From CAWCUZ01 sp963798795 (GTDB taxonomy: Bacteria; Acidobacteriota; Vicinamibacteria; Vicinamibacterales; SCN-69-37): 64,000 bases of DNA. Location of the stretch: NCBI GenBank assembly GCA_963798795.1, contig CAWCUZ010000006.1:62001-126000 (forward strand), given 5' to 3'. The position numbers were made by a program, and so were the translations under genes. Positions 9,044-21,735 of the stretch are shown here, one piece after another. A model generated the notes under the pieces. That model did no database searches, was not told the DNA's origin, and saw only the letters and a list, made by a program, of their open reading frames with translations. Numbering within the stretch: the stretch's first letter is position 1; every line of letters begins with the position of its first letter.

Positions 9044-9245
9044 GGCTGAGTCCTCGGCGAAGGCGGGCTGAGGGGGAGAGCTCCAGACATCGCAACGCGT
9101 GGTACACGTCGCCGGGATCGAGGCCAGGATGACTGTCGGCGATGGCATGGGCTCGTCGCCACAGAGCTTCTGAATGCTGCACCCACGCCTGCTGCTCGGG
9201 GGTCAGCGGGGCCACGGGATCGAAACCGTCCCTGGTGACGTCCAC
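9015..9245 (-). CDS. Small hypothetical protein coupled to the nucleotidyltransferase
   Basis: 76 residues from a GTG at 9245. Sequence features are a LTPEQQAWVQHSEALWRRAHAIA helix, a DPGDVYHALRCLELSPSARLRRGL segment and a basic tail. The gene lies immediately upstream of, and overlaps, the nucleotidyltransferase gene in a different frame. Small proteins in this position commonly accompany this type of nucleotidyltransferase, so a partner or accessory role is plausible. I do not recognise a named family. Longer starts exist in the same frame (to 9392), but they would read into the promoter region of the divergent kinase. Confidence 0.6.
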   Translation of the reverse strand: MDVTRDGFDPVAPLTPEQQAWVQHSEALWRRAHAIADSHPGLDPGDVYHALRCLELSPSARLRRGLSRGRLRTHAR

Positions 9246-9678
9246 CCGTTCATTATAGAAAAGCCGACGGGTGCACGGCGGGTGGCGCGCGCCAACGGCG
9301 AGCGCTCCCGGCGTGCGTGGTCCCGGGCTGCGGCAGTCTCGCAATCCGATCAACAATTGGGCCCACCCAGCAATGAGTCTTCCGCCCGGCACTTCCCTCG
9401 GTCCCTACACCATCGTCGCGCCGATCGGCGCCGGAGGCATGGGAGAGGTCTATCGGGCGCACGACACGTCGCTCGCCCGCGACGTGGCCATCAAGGTGCT
9501 GCCCGAGATCTTCGCCGAGGATCCGGAGCGGCTTTCCCGGTTCGAGCGCGAGGCCCGGACGCTCGCCGCGCTCAACCATCCGAACATCGCGCAGATCTAC
9601 GGTTTCGAGCGGTCTGGCGATCGGCCGGCGCTCGCCATGGAGCTGGTCGAGGGGCCAACGCTCGAGGAGATGCTCGGG

Positions 9679-9795
9679 GGCGCTCGGCGCTCGGCTTTGG
9701 GCTCTGGCTCGACGGCGTCCGGTGCGCGAGAGCCGAAAGCCGGGGGCAGAACGCCATCGGGGACCGGAGAGCCGAACGCCCAGGGCCGGGAGCCC
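9679..9795. repeat. Palindromic repeat inserted in-frame in kinase gene
   Basis: Inverted arms at 9692-9708 (CGGCTTTGGGCTCTGGC) and 9726-9742 (its complement, 15 of 17 paired), with a 17-nt spacer. A further partial copy of the AGAGCCGAA motif is at about 9767-9778. The 117-bp tract adds about 39 residues (Ala/Gly/Ser/Arg/Pro-rich) in the kinase domain without breaking the frame. Confidence 0.7.
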
Positions 9796-11867
9796 ATGCC
9801 CCTCGACGATGCCCTCGCCATCGCCCGCCAGATCACCGATGCGCTCGAAGCGGCTCACGAGGCCGGCATCGTGCATCGCGACCTGAAGCCCGCCAACATC
9901 AAGGTGCGCGACGACGGCGTGGTCAAGGTGCTCGACTTCGGATTGGCGCGCGTGATCCCGGGGCCTGACGACCCGGGGCTCCGGACAGATGGAGGTCAGC
10001 CGCGGGCGGACTCGCCGACGATGACCTCGCCGGCCATGACGGCGATGGGTCTGATCCTCGGCACGGCCTCGTACATGTCGCCGGAGCAGGCGCGTGGAAA
10101 GACCGTGGACCGGCGCGCCGACATCTGGGCCTTCGGCGCCGTCCTCTACGAGATGCTCGGAGGGCGCCGCGCCTTCGAAGGCGAAACGCTTTCGGACACG
10201 CTGGCCGCCGTGCTGAAGCAGGAGCCGGACTGGAGCGCGCTGCCCACGAACACCCCCGCGCCGGTCCGGCGGCTGATCCGGCGGTGTCTCGAGAAGGACC
10301 CGCGGCGCCGGCTGAGCGCCATCGCGGACGCGCGACTGGACCTCGACGAGGCGGCCGAGGCGGTGCCGTCACCGGACGCGACTGCCCCGGTTCGTCGCGG
10401 CTGGCCGCCCGGCTGGACCATCGGCCTTGCGGCGGCGGCGCTCGTCCTGGGCGCCGCCGGCGCGCTCGTGGCTGCCGGCGCGTTCCGCGCCGCGCCCGTC
10501 GAAGCCGTCGCGCGATTTTCACTGCTGCCGTCGGGAGACAGTTCGATCTATGCGGATTCGACCAGCGTCGTGATTTCGCCCGACGGCCAGTCGGTCGCCT
10601 TCGTTGCGGGCGCGGCTGGCCTGGCGGTGGGCCCTCTGGCGCGCTCGGCGGGCGTGTGGGTCCGCCGCCTCGGCGAGCTCGAAGCCAGGAAGCTGGCGGG
10701 CACCGACGGAGCGACGCTGCCGTTCTGGTCCCCGGACAGCCGGCAGATCGCGTTCTTCGCCAACGGCAGGCTGAAACGGGTGCCGGCGGCCGGCGGCCAG
10801 GTCCAGGAAATTGCGGCGGCCAAGGACGGTCGCGGTGGCAACTGGAATGCCGACGGCGTCATCGTCTTCGCGCCGGAGAACGCCGGCCCGATCATGCGGG
10901 TGGCGGCGACCGGGGGCACGCCGACGGCGGTCACGACGCTCGACGCCGCCCACGGCGAGACCGGGCACCGCTTTCCGACGTTTCTGCCCGACGGCCGGCA
11001 CTTCCTGTACGCCGCGCTGCCCGCGCAAGTCGACGGGTTCAACGTGTTCGTCGGATTGCTCGACGGATCCGCGCCCCGCTTGCTCATGAAGGCCGAGAGC
11101 ATGCCGGTGTTCGTCACACCGGGCTATCTGCTCTTCTCGCGGCGCGACGCGATCGTGGCCGAGCGGTTCAATCCACAGAGCCTGGCGCTGTCGGGCGGCG
11201 CCGTGGCCATCGGGGGCACCGTCGGGAGGATTGGGAACCAGTACGTTGCCGGCCACGCGGTGTCCGCCTCGACGACCGGCACGCTGGCCTATCTGGCGCC
11301 GGTACCCGACCTGACGACGCTCCACTGGTTCGACCAACAGGGACGCAGCGTCGGCGAGAACAGCATCCCGCCGGCCGAGTACACGCAAATCGCGCTCTCA
11401 CCGGACGGGCGGCTGGCGCTGCTCACGCGCCGGACGGGCCCCCTGTCCGGTAATTTGTGGGTGGCCGACCTCCAGCGGGGCGGAACGACGCTCCTGAGCG
11501 ATGCGCCCGGCAGCATTCTGTACCCCGTCTGGGGGCCCGACAGCGATCAGCTCGCGTTCTCGAGCAGCCGGAAGGGGCCCCAGGACATCTATGCGATGTC
11601 GGCCGGCGGGGGATCGCCGGAGCGCCCCGTGTTGCAGTCGTCGGTGCTCTTCAAGTATGCGCAGTCCTGGTCGCGGGACGGCAAGTACCTCGCCTGTTAC
11701 CAACTCGATCCGAAGACCAACCAGGACCTCTGGGTGCTGCCGATGACCGGCAGCGATCGCACGCCGCAGCCGTACCTGCGGACGCCCTTCAACGAACTGG
11801 GCGGCGTGCTTTCGCCCGACGACCGGTGGATGGCCTATCTGTCGGACGAGACCGGCCAGCAGGAGGT

Positions 11868-14483
<2,616 letters not shown>

Positions 14484-14584
14484 GGGAGAAGGCCCTAGTG
14501 TAGTCCCGAATGCGGCTGCAAGATCCCGTCCCTGCGAGCCGGGGCCGGAGGTTAACGGCGGGGGGCGTGGCGCGTCCTTCCTTC

Positions 14585-15742
14585 GTGACCCACCGCGAGC
14601 GGCTCGGAAGAGCCGGCCTCGGCTGCCTGCTGCTGGCCGGCGTCCTGGTCGTCCCCGCCCCGCCCGGGGCTGCGGCGCCCGGGCGTTCAATCGTGGCGCT
14701 GCCGTCCGGCTTTCGGCCGCAAATCCTGGCCGTCGCGGACTTCGACGCCGACGGGCACCTGGACGTGGCCCTCTGCGGCCAGAACGAGCGGCTGCTGCTG
14801 CTGGCCGGGGATGGCCGCCGCGGGCTGCACCCGCTCGCGGACGATGCGTCCTGCGGCGAGCACCCGGGCGCGCTGACCGCCGCGGACCTGGACGGCGACG
14901 GGCGGATCGACCTGGCGATCGCCAATCACGAGACCGATTACCTGACGATCCTGCGCAACGCGGGCGGCGGCCGGTTCACGTCGAGCCGCCTGCACGTCCA
15001 CTCCAGTCCGCACCCGCACATGGTGGCGGCTGCGGATGTCAACGGAGACGGCCGGGTGGACCTGGTCACCGACAGCTGGGCCGAGCGCCGATTCACGCTC
15101 CTGCTGGCCGTCGGCCCGGGCCGCTGGACCTCGCCTGGCGTCCCGCTCGACGCCGGCCGCGCACCGTACGTCAACGTGATCGCCGTGGACGTCGACGCCG
15201 ACGGCCGGATCGATCTCGTGTACCCGAACGCGGCGCCGGACTCGGCGACCGATACGATCTCGGTGCTGATGGGCGACGGCCGCGGGGGGTTCCATCCCGC
15301 GGCGCAGTCGCCGCTCGTCGCGGGTCCCGCGCCATTCATGATCACGGCCGGCGACGTGAACGGCGACGGCCGGCCGGACTTTGTCGTCACGAACTATTCG
15401 GGGCATATCAGCGACACGTCGAAGGACGGCCTGACCTGGGTGCGGAACGACGGCGCCGGCCGCTTCACCCCGTTCCCCGACCGCGTCGTCCGCGGTCATG
15501 GCGCATGGCGCGCGGCGTCGGGCGACCTGAACGGCGACGGATTCAGTGACGCGGCGTGCATCAACGCGGCCGACGACACCGTTGCCCTGGCCTACGGCTC
15601 GCGCGAAGGCTTGACGGCCGGCCCGACGGTCCAGGTCATGGCCGCGCCGCACCGGGTCGCGCTCGGGGACCTGGACGGCGACGGGCGTGCCGAGGTGCTG
15701 GTGATCACCGAAGGGCGTGACGAACTGTGGGTGGTGTCGTGA
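14585..15742 (+). CDS. Secreted FG-GAP/VCBS-repeat protein
   Basis: The protein has a signal peptide (RAGLGCLLLAGVLVVPAPPGAAA) and then seven blades carrying the calcium-binding signature D-x-D/N-x-D-G-x-x-D/E (DFDADGHLD, DLDGDGRID, DVNGDGRVD, DVDADGRID, DVNGDGRPD, DLNGDGFSD, DLDGDGRAE). This predicts a seven-bladed beta-propeller of the integrin-alpha/VCBS type outside the cytoplasm, probably binding a ligand or surface polymer. I chose the GTG at 14585 because it puts the signal peptide at the N-terminus and leaves about 100 bp for promoters shared with the divergent sensor kinase. The ATG at 14510 is an in-frame alternative that would leave only 26 bp. No enzymatic motif is seen. Confidence 0.85.
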   Translation: MTHRERLGRAGLGCLLLAGVLVVPAPPGAAAPGRSIVALPSGFRPQILAVADFDADGHLDVALCGQNERLLLLAGDGRRGLHPLADDASCGEHPGALTAADLDGDGRIDLAIANHETDYLTILRNAGGGRFTSSRLHVHSSPHPHMVAAADVNGDGRVDLVTDSWAERRFTLLLAVGPGRWTSPGVPLDAGRAPYVNVIAVDVDADGRIDLVYPNAAPDSATDTISVLMGDGRGGFHPAAQSPLVAGPAPFMITAGDVNGDGRPDFVVTNYSGHISDTSKDGLTWVRNDGAGRFTPFPDRVVRGHGAWRAASGDLNGDGFSDAACINAADDTVALAYGSREGLTAGPTVQVMAAPHRVALGDLDGDGRAEVLVITEGRDELWVVS

Positions 15743-15807
15743 CGCCGATGCCGGCCTCGAACGGTCCGGTCGGCCGACTCGCAACCGCAATTCCCGACCG
15801 TGCCTGT

Positions 15808-15846
15808 GGGCGCTATTCCAATTGGCGCTATAGTGTGCATTGGAGC
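15808..15846 (+). promoter_or_regulatory. Possible PadR operator/leader: GGCGCTAT direct repeats and ribosome site
   Basis: The 8-mer GGCGCTAT occurs at 15809-15816 and 15824-15831. A CCAATTGG palindrome lies between them, and GGAG at 15842-15845 precedes the PadR ATG at 15851. The repeat phase (15 bp) and position suggest a regulator-binding site. Confidence 0.4.
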
Positions 15847-15850
15847 ACTC

Positions 15851-16228
15851 ATGGCGCCATCCGCTCGGGCGTTTCTGCCGCTGCCCGCACACGACCTGCC
15901 CATCCTGCTGTCGCTGCTCGACCAGTCGCGCCACGGCTACGCGATCCTCCAGGAGGTCGCCCGACTGGGCGGCGACGGCGCGACGCCCGGCACGAGCACG
16001 CTCTACGCGGCGCTGAAGCGGATGCTCCGGAGCGGCTTGATTGCGGAAACCGCGCGACCCGCCGGCGTCGACTCGGGCGACGAGCGCCGCCGCTACTACC
16101 GCGCGACCCCGCTCGGCCACGCCGTGGCCCGTGAAGCCGCGCGCGAGGTCGAGCGCCTGCACGCGCTCGTACGGCGCGCGCGCCTGCTCGACGCGCGCAC
16201 TCCTGCGGGCGGCCGGGGCCGGTCGTGA
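15851..16228 (+). CDS. PadR family transcriptional regulator
   Basis: 125-residue winged-helix regulator. The core HDLPILLSLLDQSRHGYAILQEV, the recognition region TSTLYAALKRMLRSGLI and the wing ERRRYYRATPLGHAVAREA are diagnostic for PadR, followed by a C-terminal dimerisation helix. It probably represses its own promoter and the downstream permease in the absence of an inducer. The ATG at 15851 has GGAG at 15842-15845; an upstream in-frame start at 15800 lacks PadR-like sequence. Its stop overlaps the GTG start of the ADOP gene (GTGA), so the two are translationally coupled. Confidence 0.9.
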   Translation: MAPSARAFLPLPAHDLPILLSLLDQSRHGYAILQEVARLGGDGATPGTSTLYAALKRMLRSGLIAETARPAGVDSGDERRRYYRATPLGHAVAREAAREVERLHALVRRARLLDARTPAGGRGRS

Positions 16229-18912
16229 CCGGACCACGCCGGACGCTGGCCGCGCGCCTGTTCGCGCACCTGCTCGCGCGCCTGGTGCCGTCGCTCGACG
16301 CCAGCGATGTCGCCGAGGCCGCCGCCGACCTTGATCGGCTGCGCGCCGAGGCCTGGCGCCACGGCGTGCGGACGTGGCTCGGCGTGTGGCGGCGGGAGTT
16401 GACCTCGCTCGCCAGGACGGCCCGGGCCGAGCGGCGCCGCCCGCCGCGTCCGCGTCCGTGGCGGGGCCTGCTCGAAGACGTGCGGTACGCCGCGCGCGGT
16501 CTACGGCGCGATCCGGCCGTGGCGGTGTTCATCGTGTAGTTGCTCGGGCTCGGACTCGGCGCCAACGCCATCGCGCTCGGCGTCATCGATCGGCTGTATC
16601 TCCGAGGTCCCGAACACGTTCAGGCGCCCAGGGAGCTCGTTCGGATGTACCGCCGCATCACGCAGCCCCCGGCCGGCGAGCAGACGCCGCCGTGGCTGCC
16701 GTACGAGACCTGGCGCCGCCTGGGCACGAGCCTGACGGCCGTCGAGACCGTGGCCGCCTACGGCGTGCGCGAGACGACGATCGGACGCGGCCCGTCGGCG
16801 CGGCTCGGCCGCGTCGGCATGACGCTCGGGCCCTTCTTCGCGCTGCTCGGCACGGCGCCCGCCGCGGGCCGCCTCTTCGGGCCCGACGAGGACGCGGCAC
16901 GCGACGGGCCCCTGGCGATCCTCTCGGAGCGGGTCCGGCGCGACGACTTCGGCGGATCGGCGGCTGCGCTCGGGGGCTCGATCGTGATCGATGGTGCGCC
17001 CCACACGATCGTCGGCGTCGCGCCAGCGGGCTTCACCGGACCGGAGCTCACGCGCGTCGACGCGTGGATCCTCGGCGATACGCGCCGGGCGGCATCGTAC
17101 AACTGGCGCGTGGCGGCGCGCCTGCGGCCGGACGCCAGCCTTGCGCAGCTCGGGCGCGAACTCGCCCGATTCCGCGCGTCGCCGCCCGACGACGAGCCGA
17201 GGTGGATGGCCAACGCCGAGCTGCTGGCCGCACCGATTCGCTGCGACGACACCGCCCGCGACTCGATGCAGGCCCGGATGGCGTGGTGGATGACGGCCGT
17301 CGCCGTCGCCATCCTGCTCATCGCCACCGCGAACGTCATCAACCTGCTGCTCGTCCGTCTGGCCCGGCGGCAGCGGGAGCTCGGGGTCCGCGTCGCGCTC
17401 GGCAGCGGCCGGGCCCGGGTGGTGCGGCTCGTGGCGCTCGACGGCGTGCTCCTCTCCGCGGCCGGCGGCGGCGTCGGCGTCTGGCTGGCCGCCGCGTTCG
17501 GCCCCGCGGCGCGAGCCGCCCTCTTTCCTGGCGGCGGCGACTGGATCGACGCCGCGATCGACACCCGACTGCTGGCGACGGTCGCCGCGATCGGGGGGCT
17601 CGTGGCGGCGGCCGTCGCGGTGGTGCCGGCGCTCGGCTTCCGCGCCGACCAGCTGACCCGTTCGCTTCGGGCGCGGACCGATCGCGGCGCGGCGCGATCG
17701 CACGTGCGCGCCGGCCTGACCATCGCGCAGACGGCGCTGTCGGTCGTGCTGCTCGCCGGCGCCGGCCTGTTCATCCGCAGCGTGATCCAGGTCGCCGGCG
17801 TCGAACTGGGGGCCGATCCCGATCGCGTGCTCGTCGTCGAAGCCTGGCTGGACCAGGCTCCGGTACCCGAAGACCGCGCCGTGTTTCCGGCGTGGCTGGC
17901 CGACCTGGCCGCGACCGAACGCCGGATCTACCGGCAGGCGGTCGAAACGATTCGGGCCGACGCCGGTGTGGAGTCGGCATCGGTCGCGCTCGGCCTCCCG
18001 TTGTACGACGGCAGCTTCAGCGACGCGCTGCTCGTGCCGGGGCTGGATCGCGTGCCGTCGTTGCCGGGCGGCGGCCCCTTCATCAGCGCCGTCGGCGACG
18101 GCTACTTCGAGACCGTCGGCACTCGCATCGCGCGCGGCCGCGCGTTCCGGCCCGCCGATCGCGAGGGCAGTGAGGCCGTCGCGATCGTCAGCGAGACGAC
18201 AGCGGCGCGTCTCTGGCCCGGAGACGAGGCGGTTGGCCGATGCCTGCGCATCGGCGATCGGGCGGCGCCGTGCGCGCGCGTCGTGGGCATTGCCGCGGAC
18301 GTGCACCGCGCCAGCCTGACCGAGGCGCCCTCGCTCCAGGTCTACGTGCCGTACGGGCAGGAGCGCGGCTTTGCCGGCGCGCGGATCGTGGTCAGGCCCA
18401 CGGCCGATGCGCCGATCGCCTGGCCGGCGCTGCGGCGCGCGGTGTACGAGGCCGGCGCCGGCGTGCGCGTCGGCGCCGTGCGCAGCCTCTCCGATTCGTT
18501 GAACCGCGAACTGCGGCCGCTCAGGCTCGGGCTGGCGACGTTCGGGGCGAGCGCGGCCGTCGCCGTGGTCACCGCGGCGCTCGGCCTCTACGGCGTGATG
18601 TCGTACGCCGTCGCGTGGCGCCGGCGGGAAATCGGCATCCGGCTTGCGCTCGGCGCGACGGGCGCGGACGTGCGTCGTCTCGTCGCCGGCAACGGGCTCG
18701 CGCTCGCAGGCGTCGGGATCCTCGCCGGCCTGCTGCTGTCGGCGGGCGGCGGGCGGTGGCTCGAGCCGCAGTTGTTCCAGACCTCCGCGCGCGATCCGTA
18801 TGTGCTCTCGGGCGTGGCCGTCCTCGTCGCCGCGGTTGCGCTCGTCGCGGGGATCGTGCCGGCCGTACGCGCGACACGCATTCCGCCGGCCGAATCGCTT
18901 CGGGCGGAGTGA
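16225..18912 (+). pseudogene. ADOP-family ABC transporter permease interrupted by an in-frame amber codon
   Basis: In one continuous frame this would be an ~895-residue ADOP permease. It has an N-terminal soluble prefix, then two MacB-type periplasmic/FtsX modules with membrane segments near 17290-17345, 17400-17520, 17720-17790 and 18520-18910, ending in the usual RATRIPPAESLRAE. A TAG at 16537-16539 sits inside the first membrane helix (VAVFIV-stop-LLGLGLGAN), splitting it into 16225-16536 and a potential TTG-initiated piece from 16540. The frame does not shift and both sides match the family, so the lesion is a single substitution-type change. ADOPs are membrane proteins of the MacB/LolC class; their substrates are unknown. 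The second part might still be translated. It could also be a sequencing error. Confidence 0.85.
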
Positions 18913-19176
18913 CATTCGCTCCTGGCCTGAAGCCGGACGCGAGGGTCGGGAGGGCGTTCTGCGTGAGGCCGGCGCTCTCGACGACTGCGTACGGCGCGCT
19001 GACGATGGACGAGGCGGCCGATCGGCTGGATCCGCGCCGTGGAATTGATTGCAGGTGTCGAACCAGGCCGCGTAGCCGACGTACTTCCGCCCGCCGGTTC
19101 GGTGGAGCCGCGCGGTGTAGACTCGGCGGTCGCGGCCTCGCGAGCTCGCGCGGTCCGCCACCGAAGGGACATTCGC

Positions 19177-19851
19177 ATGACGCCACGCCACGCCCTTGTC
19201 GTCGCCGGCTTGATCACGGCCCTCGTGGGCACGCCGGCGGGATCGGCGCAGCAGACTCCGGCGGCCTCGACAGGGCCGGTCATCGCGCCTGACGCGCTGA
19301 TCGGACTCTGGGAAACGACGGGGACATCCCACGGCGGCATCGGCGGGGCGCTGGAGTTCCGGATTGGCGGCGCCGCGACCATCGGCAGCGTCGTGCTGGT
19401 CGATGCGTTCTATCAGGTGAAGGACGGAGCCGTGAACCTGAGCGAACAACCCGGCGGTCCGTCGATACCAGGCTCGACGATGCCGTTGACGATCGATGGC
19501 GGCGACTGGAGGGTCTCGGCCGGGGGCCAGCAGATCGTGAAGACGCGCGTGGGCACGGCCGTCACGGGCCAATCCCCGGTCGTGGGGGTGTGGCGGTACA
19601 CGCACCCCACCGGCGCACCAGCCTGGGAGCGGTACACCGTCGAGGGCAAGGTGTTCCTGCGGGTCGTACTCACCGCGACTGCCGCCACGTACGCCGTCAG
19701 CGGATCGACTGTGACGATCAGCGGCGCCGCCGGATCCGTGGCATATCGGTGTGCACTCGACGCGGATGGGCTCGCGATGACGACGGCCGACGGACGCGCG
19801 ACGCGCTATCGGCGCGCGTCGCCAGCGAACTGGTACGAACTGAGGCGCTGA
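19177..19851 (+). CDS. Secreted hypothetical protein with lipocalin-like start
   Basis: 224 residues from an ATG at 19177 with a GAAGGGA ribosome site about 9 bp upstream. A Sec signal peptide (HALVVAGLITALVGTPAGSAQ) is followed by a beta-rich body starting DALIGLWETTG, reminiscent of lipocalin-like or DUF-type proteins that open with an L-x-G-x-W motif. Later segments such as GVWRYTHPTGAPAWERYTVEG and AYRCALDADGLAMTT continue the strand-rich pattern. No catalytic motif can be seen and I do not recognise a specific family. About 264 bp without a convincing gene separate it from the permease upstream. It is convergent with the remnant at 19903. Confidence 0.72.
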   Translation: MTPRHALVVAGLITALVGTPAGSAQQTPAASTGPVIAPDALIGLWETTGTSHGGIGGALEFRIGGAATIGSVVLVDAFYQVKDGAVNLSEQPGGPSIPGSTMPLTIDGGDWRVSAGGQQIVKTRVGTAVTGQSPVVGVWRYTHPTGAPAWERYTVEGKVFLRVVLTATAATYAVSGSTVTISGAAGSVAYRCALDADGLAMTTADGRATRYRRASPANWYELRR

Positions 19852-19902
19852 TGCGTCGAGGACGCGAAGCCTGCCGGGCCGGGTCTGCTCCCGTTTCGTC
19901 CG

Positions 19903-20252
19903 TCAGCGGAAGATGATCTTCGCGCGATTGGCCGGATCGACCTTCGCCTTCATGTCCTCGATCGATCGAATCGGCGCGCGGTCCACCGTCACGTTCCGAA
20001 ACGTGATGTCGCCGATGCTCCCGGCCGGCCCGTCCTGGCGGATCGCATCGTGGGTGTAGAACGTGCCGATGCGGAAGAGACGGAACACGGGCCCCCGAAC
20101 ACGGGCGCCGCGGCGTGCGATCGCCGCGCGGGGGCAGCGGCTGGCGCCGGCCGAGACGGCGCGCCGCCCCCCGCGACCAGGACCGCCGGCAGGCACGCCA
20201 GCGCGGCCCGGACACATCGGACGGCACGATCGGACGTCGTCGCGCGCCGCAT
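19903..20252 (-). pseudogene. Remnant of a secreted protein, possibly a beta-helix carbohydrate enzyme
   Basis: An N-terminal signal peptide (RAVRCVRAALACLPAVLVAGGGA) begins at an ATG at 20252 in one frame. Within about 60 residues the coding signal moves to another frame, which ends at 19903 with LFRIGTFYTHDAIRQDG, GSIGDITFRNVTV and ANRAKIIFR. The latter resembles the last turns of right-handed beta-helix proteins such as GH28 polygalacturonases or pectate lyases, where DITFRNVTV-like strands repeat. The central part of such a protein is absent. I infer an internal deletion plus frameshift. The neighbouring gene is a pectinacetylesterase-like enzyme, which fits a former pectin-related pair. 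The family assignment is tentative. Confidence 0.45.
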
Positions 20253-20267
20253 GTCCCGGCGCCCGCG

Positions 20268-21479
20268 TCAGCTCCCGCCGCCACGACCGCCGACGGCGGT
20301 CGCGCCGCGCGTGCGGGCGTCTGCCGCCACGTGCGGAGCAATCAGGTGCTTCGCGCCGGGGCGGTTGAAATACCAGTTGCCGATCGTCGTCGCCAGATCC
20401 TGACCGTTGATCTTGACGGAATGAAAGCGATCGGTGCGCAGCGAGGTGTGATTGTTGATGCTCGGACTGAAGACGCCGGGCACGTGCTTCAGCTCGTCGC
20501 GGAGCCGATTGCCGTAGTCGTCGATGTACTTCCGCTGGCTCGACTGGCGTGCCGGCCCCATGATGCCCAACGAGCCGAGCAGCACCGGGTCGCGCTGGTC
20601 GGCGTAGACGAACATCGGCGTCGAAAGGTACGGATAGAGAAAGTCCTCCTGCAGACAGCGTCCCTTCTTCGTCGGGTTCGCGGCGACGCACGAGTCGTCG
20701 GGCTGGGCGTTGAGGTACCCGACCAGCGCCGGGTCGTCCGGGCGAACCTCCAGCGTCCCGCGACCGAACCGCGCGACGTCGGGCCCCCAGGAGCTGTCGG
20801 CCACACCCTTGACGCGCGCCCACGGAAGGCGCGCCGCCACGCGGTCCAGGTTGTTGTGCATCCCCATCCCGCCGGCCGAGCTGCCCGCGAACAGGACCTC
20901 GGTCGCCTCCCGCAGCGTGTGCGGGCCGACGACGGAAGAGTCCATGAGGTCGTCGAGGACGGCTCCGACAATGCGGTGACCGCGGAACTGAAGCGTGCGG
21001 CCATCGAGTCGTCGCTCACCGTCTCCCGCATAGGTGTCGGAACTGCAGTAGTGGATTTCGGCCACGGCGTAGCGCGCAAAATCGGGGTTCTCGTGCTCGT
21101 CGGCCGAGAGCAGGCCGTCGGTCTGGCTGCGGGCCGGCAGCCCGACCGACGTCATCAGGTTGTGCTGCCCGTCCCAGCGTTTGCGGCAATCGCCGTCGGT
21201 CCCGCATCCGCCCCCGCCCTGCAGGAACAGGATCCACTTGTCGCGGTCGGGACCCTGGCCCGGGCGGAAGTAGAAGGCGGCCGGCGATCCATCATTGCAG
21301 ACCGCCCGCTTGTTCGAAGCCTCCTTGACTTCGTGCTTGAGCAGCGCGCCGCCGCCGGCGTGCCCGCGCGCGCCGCGGGCCTGGGGGGGCGCCGCCCCTC
21401 CGCGCCCGCGCCGCTGCGCGACCAGTCCGGGCGACGTCATCGCAGCCACGCACAGTGCAACGGCGAGCCAGTGGCGCAT
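20268..21479 (-). CDS. Pectinacetylesterase-family secreted hydrolase
   Basis: 403 residues from an ATG at 21479 preceded by a strong GGAGGG ribosome site. A signal peptide (HWLAVALCVAAMTSPGLVA) is followed by a Gly/Arg-rich linker. The catalytic domain has the oxyanion-forming WILFLQGGGGCGTDGDC strand, HYCSSDTYAG and the nucleophile elbow LFAGSSAGGMGMHNNLD, all typical of the pectinacetylesterase/NOTUM alpha/beta-hydrolase fold. A C-terminal NHTSL-containing segment (about residue 350) would supply the catalytic histidine. It likely removes acyl groups from extracellular pectin or similar polysaccharides, by family. It lies just upstream of a probable beta-helix remnant transcribed in the same direction. 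Confidence 0.87.
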   Translation of the reverse strand: MRHWLAVALCVAAMTSPGLVAQRRGRGGAAPPQARGARGHAGGGALLKHEVKEASNKRAVCNDGSPAAFYFRPGQGPDRDKWILFLQGGGGCGTDGDCRKRWDGQHNLMTSVGLPARSQTDGLLSADEHENPDFARYAVAEIHYCSSDTYAGDGERRLDGRTLQFRGHRIVGAVLDDLMDSSVVGPHTLREATEVLFAGSSAGGMGMHNNLDRVAARLPWARVKGVADSSWGPDVARFGRGTLEVRPDDPALVGYLNAQPDDSCVAANPTKKGRCLQEDFLYPYLSTPMFVYADQRDPVLLGSLGIMGPARQSSQRKYIDDYGNRLRDELKHVPGVFSPSINNHTSLRTDRFHSVKINGQDLATTIGNWYFNRPGAKHLIAPHVAADARTRGATAVGGRGGGS

Positions 21480-21683
21480 GTCTTTACCCTCCGGTGCCGA
21501 GTTGCCGACCGAGCAGCCGGGTGCGGTTGGAGTCCATGACGGGGGAAAACACGCATCATAGCGGGCGGTCGCGGGGGCGGCAAGGCGGAGCCGGCGAGAC
21601 GGATTCCGCACCTCGCGTCGTACGACGAGCGTGATTCGAGCGACCCTCGGTCACTTGGAGGACGCCCTGGCGGTCAGCGGCCC

Positions 21684-21735
21684 TTGACCCGGCGCTCCAC
21701 AGGCATAGATAATCTAGACCTATCATGCCTATGCC
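21684..21735 (+). promoter_or_regulatory. PadR promoter and operator
   Basis: A -35 TTGACC (21684-21689) and a -10 GATAAT (21708-21713) are 18 bp apart. A perfect 7-bp inverted repeat, GGCATAG (21702-21708) and CTATGCC (21729-21735), brackets the -10 box and the start codon at 21725. The -10 lies 11 bp before the ATG with no ribosome site, so the transcript may be leaderless. Confidence 0.6.

Noticed and set aside
9957..9985. CCCGGGGC-rich stretch in the kinase gene as another copy of the CCCGGG/CTTCAG palindrome
   Set aside because: It lacks the CTTCAG loop and pairs poorly; similarity to the 57803 repeat is weak.
18913..19176. Possible gene remnant on the minus strand (KYVGYAAWFDTCNQFHG)
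   Set aside because: The motif looks protein-like but is too short and without a family match I can name.
16501..19605. A 1034-codon open frame on the minus strand, antisense to the broken ADOP gene
   Set aside because: It is a shadow of high-GC coding DNA: Arg/Ala/Pro/His-rich with no domain, while the plus-strand frame matches ADOP throughout.
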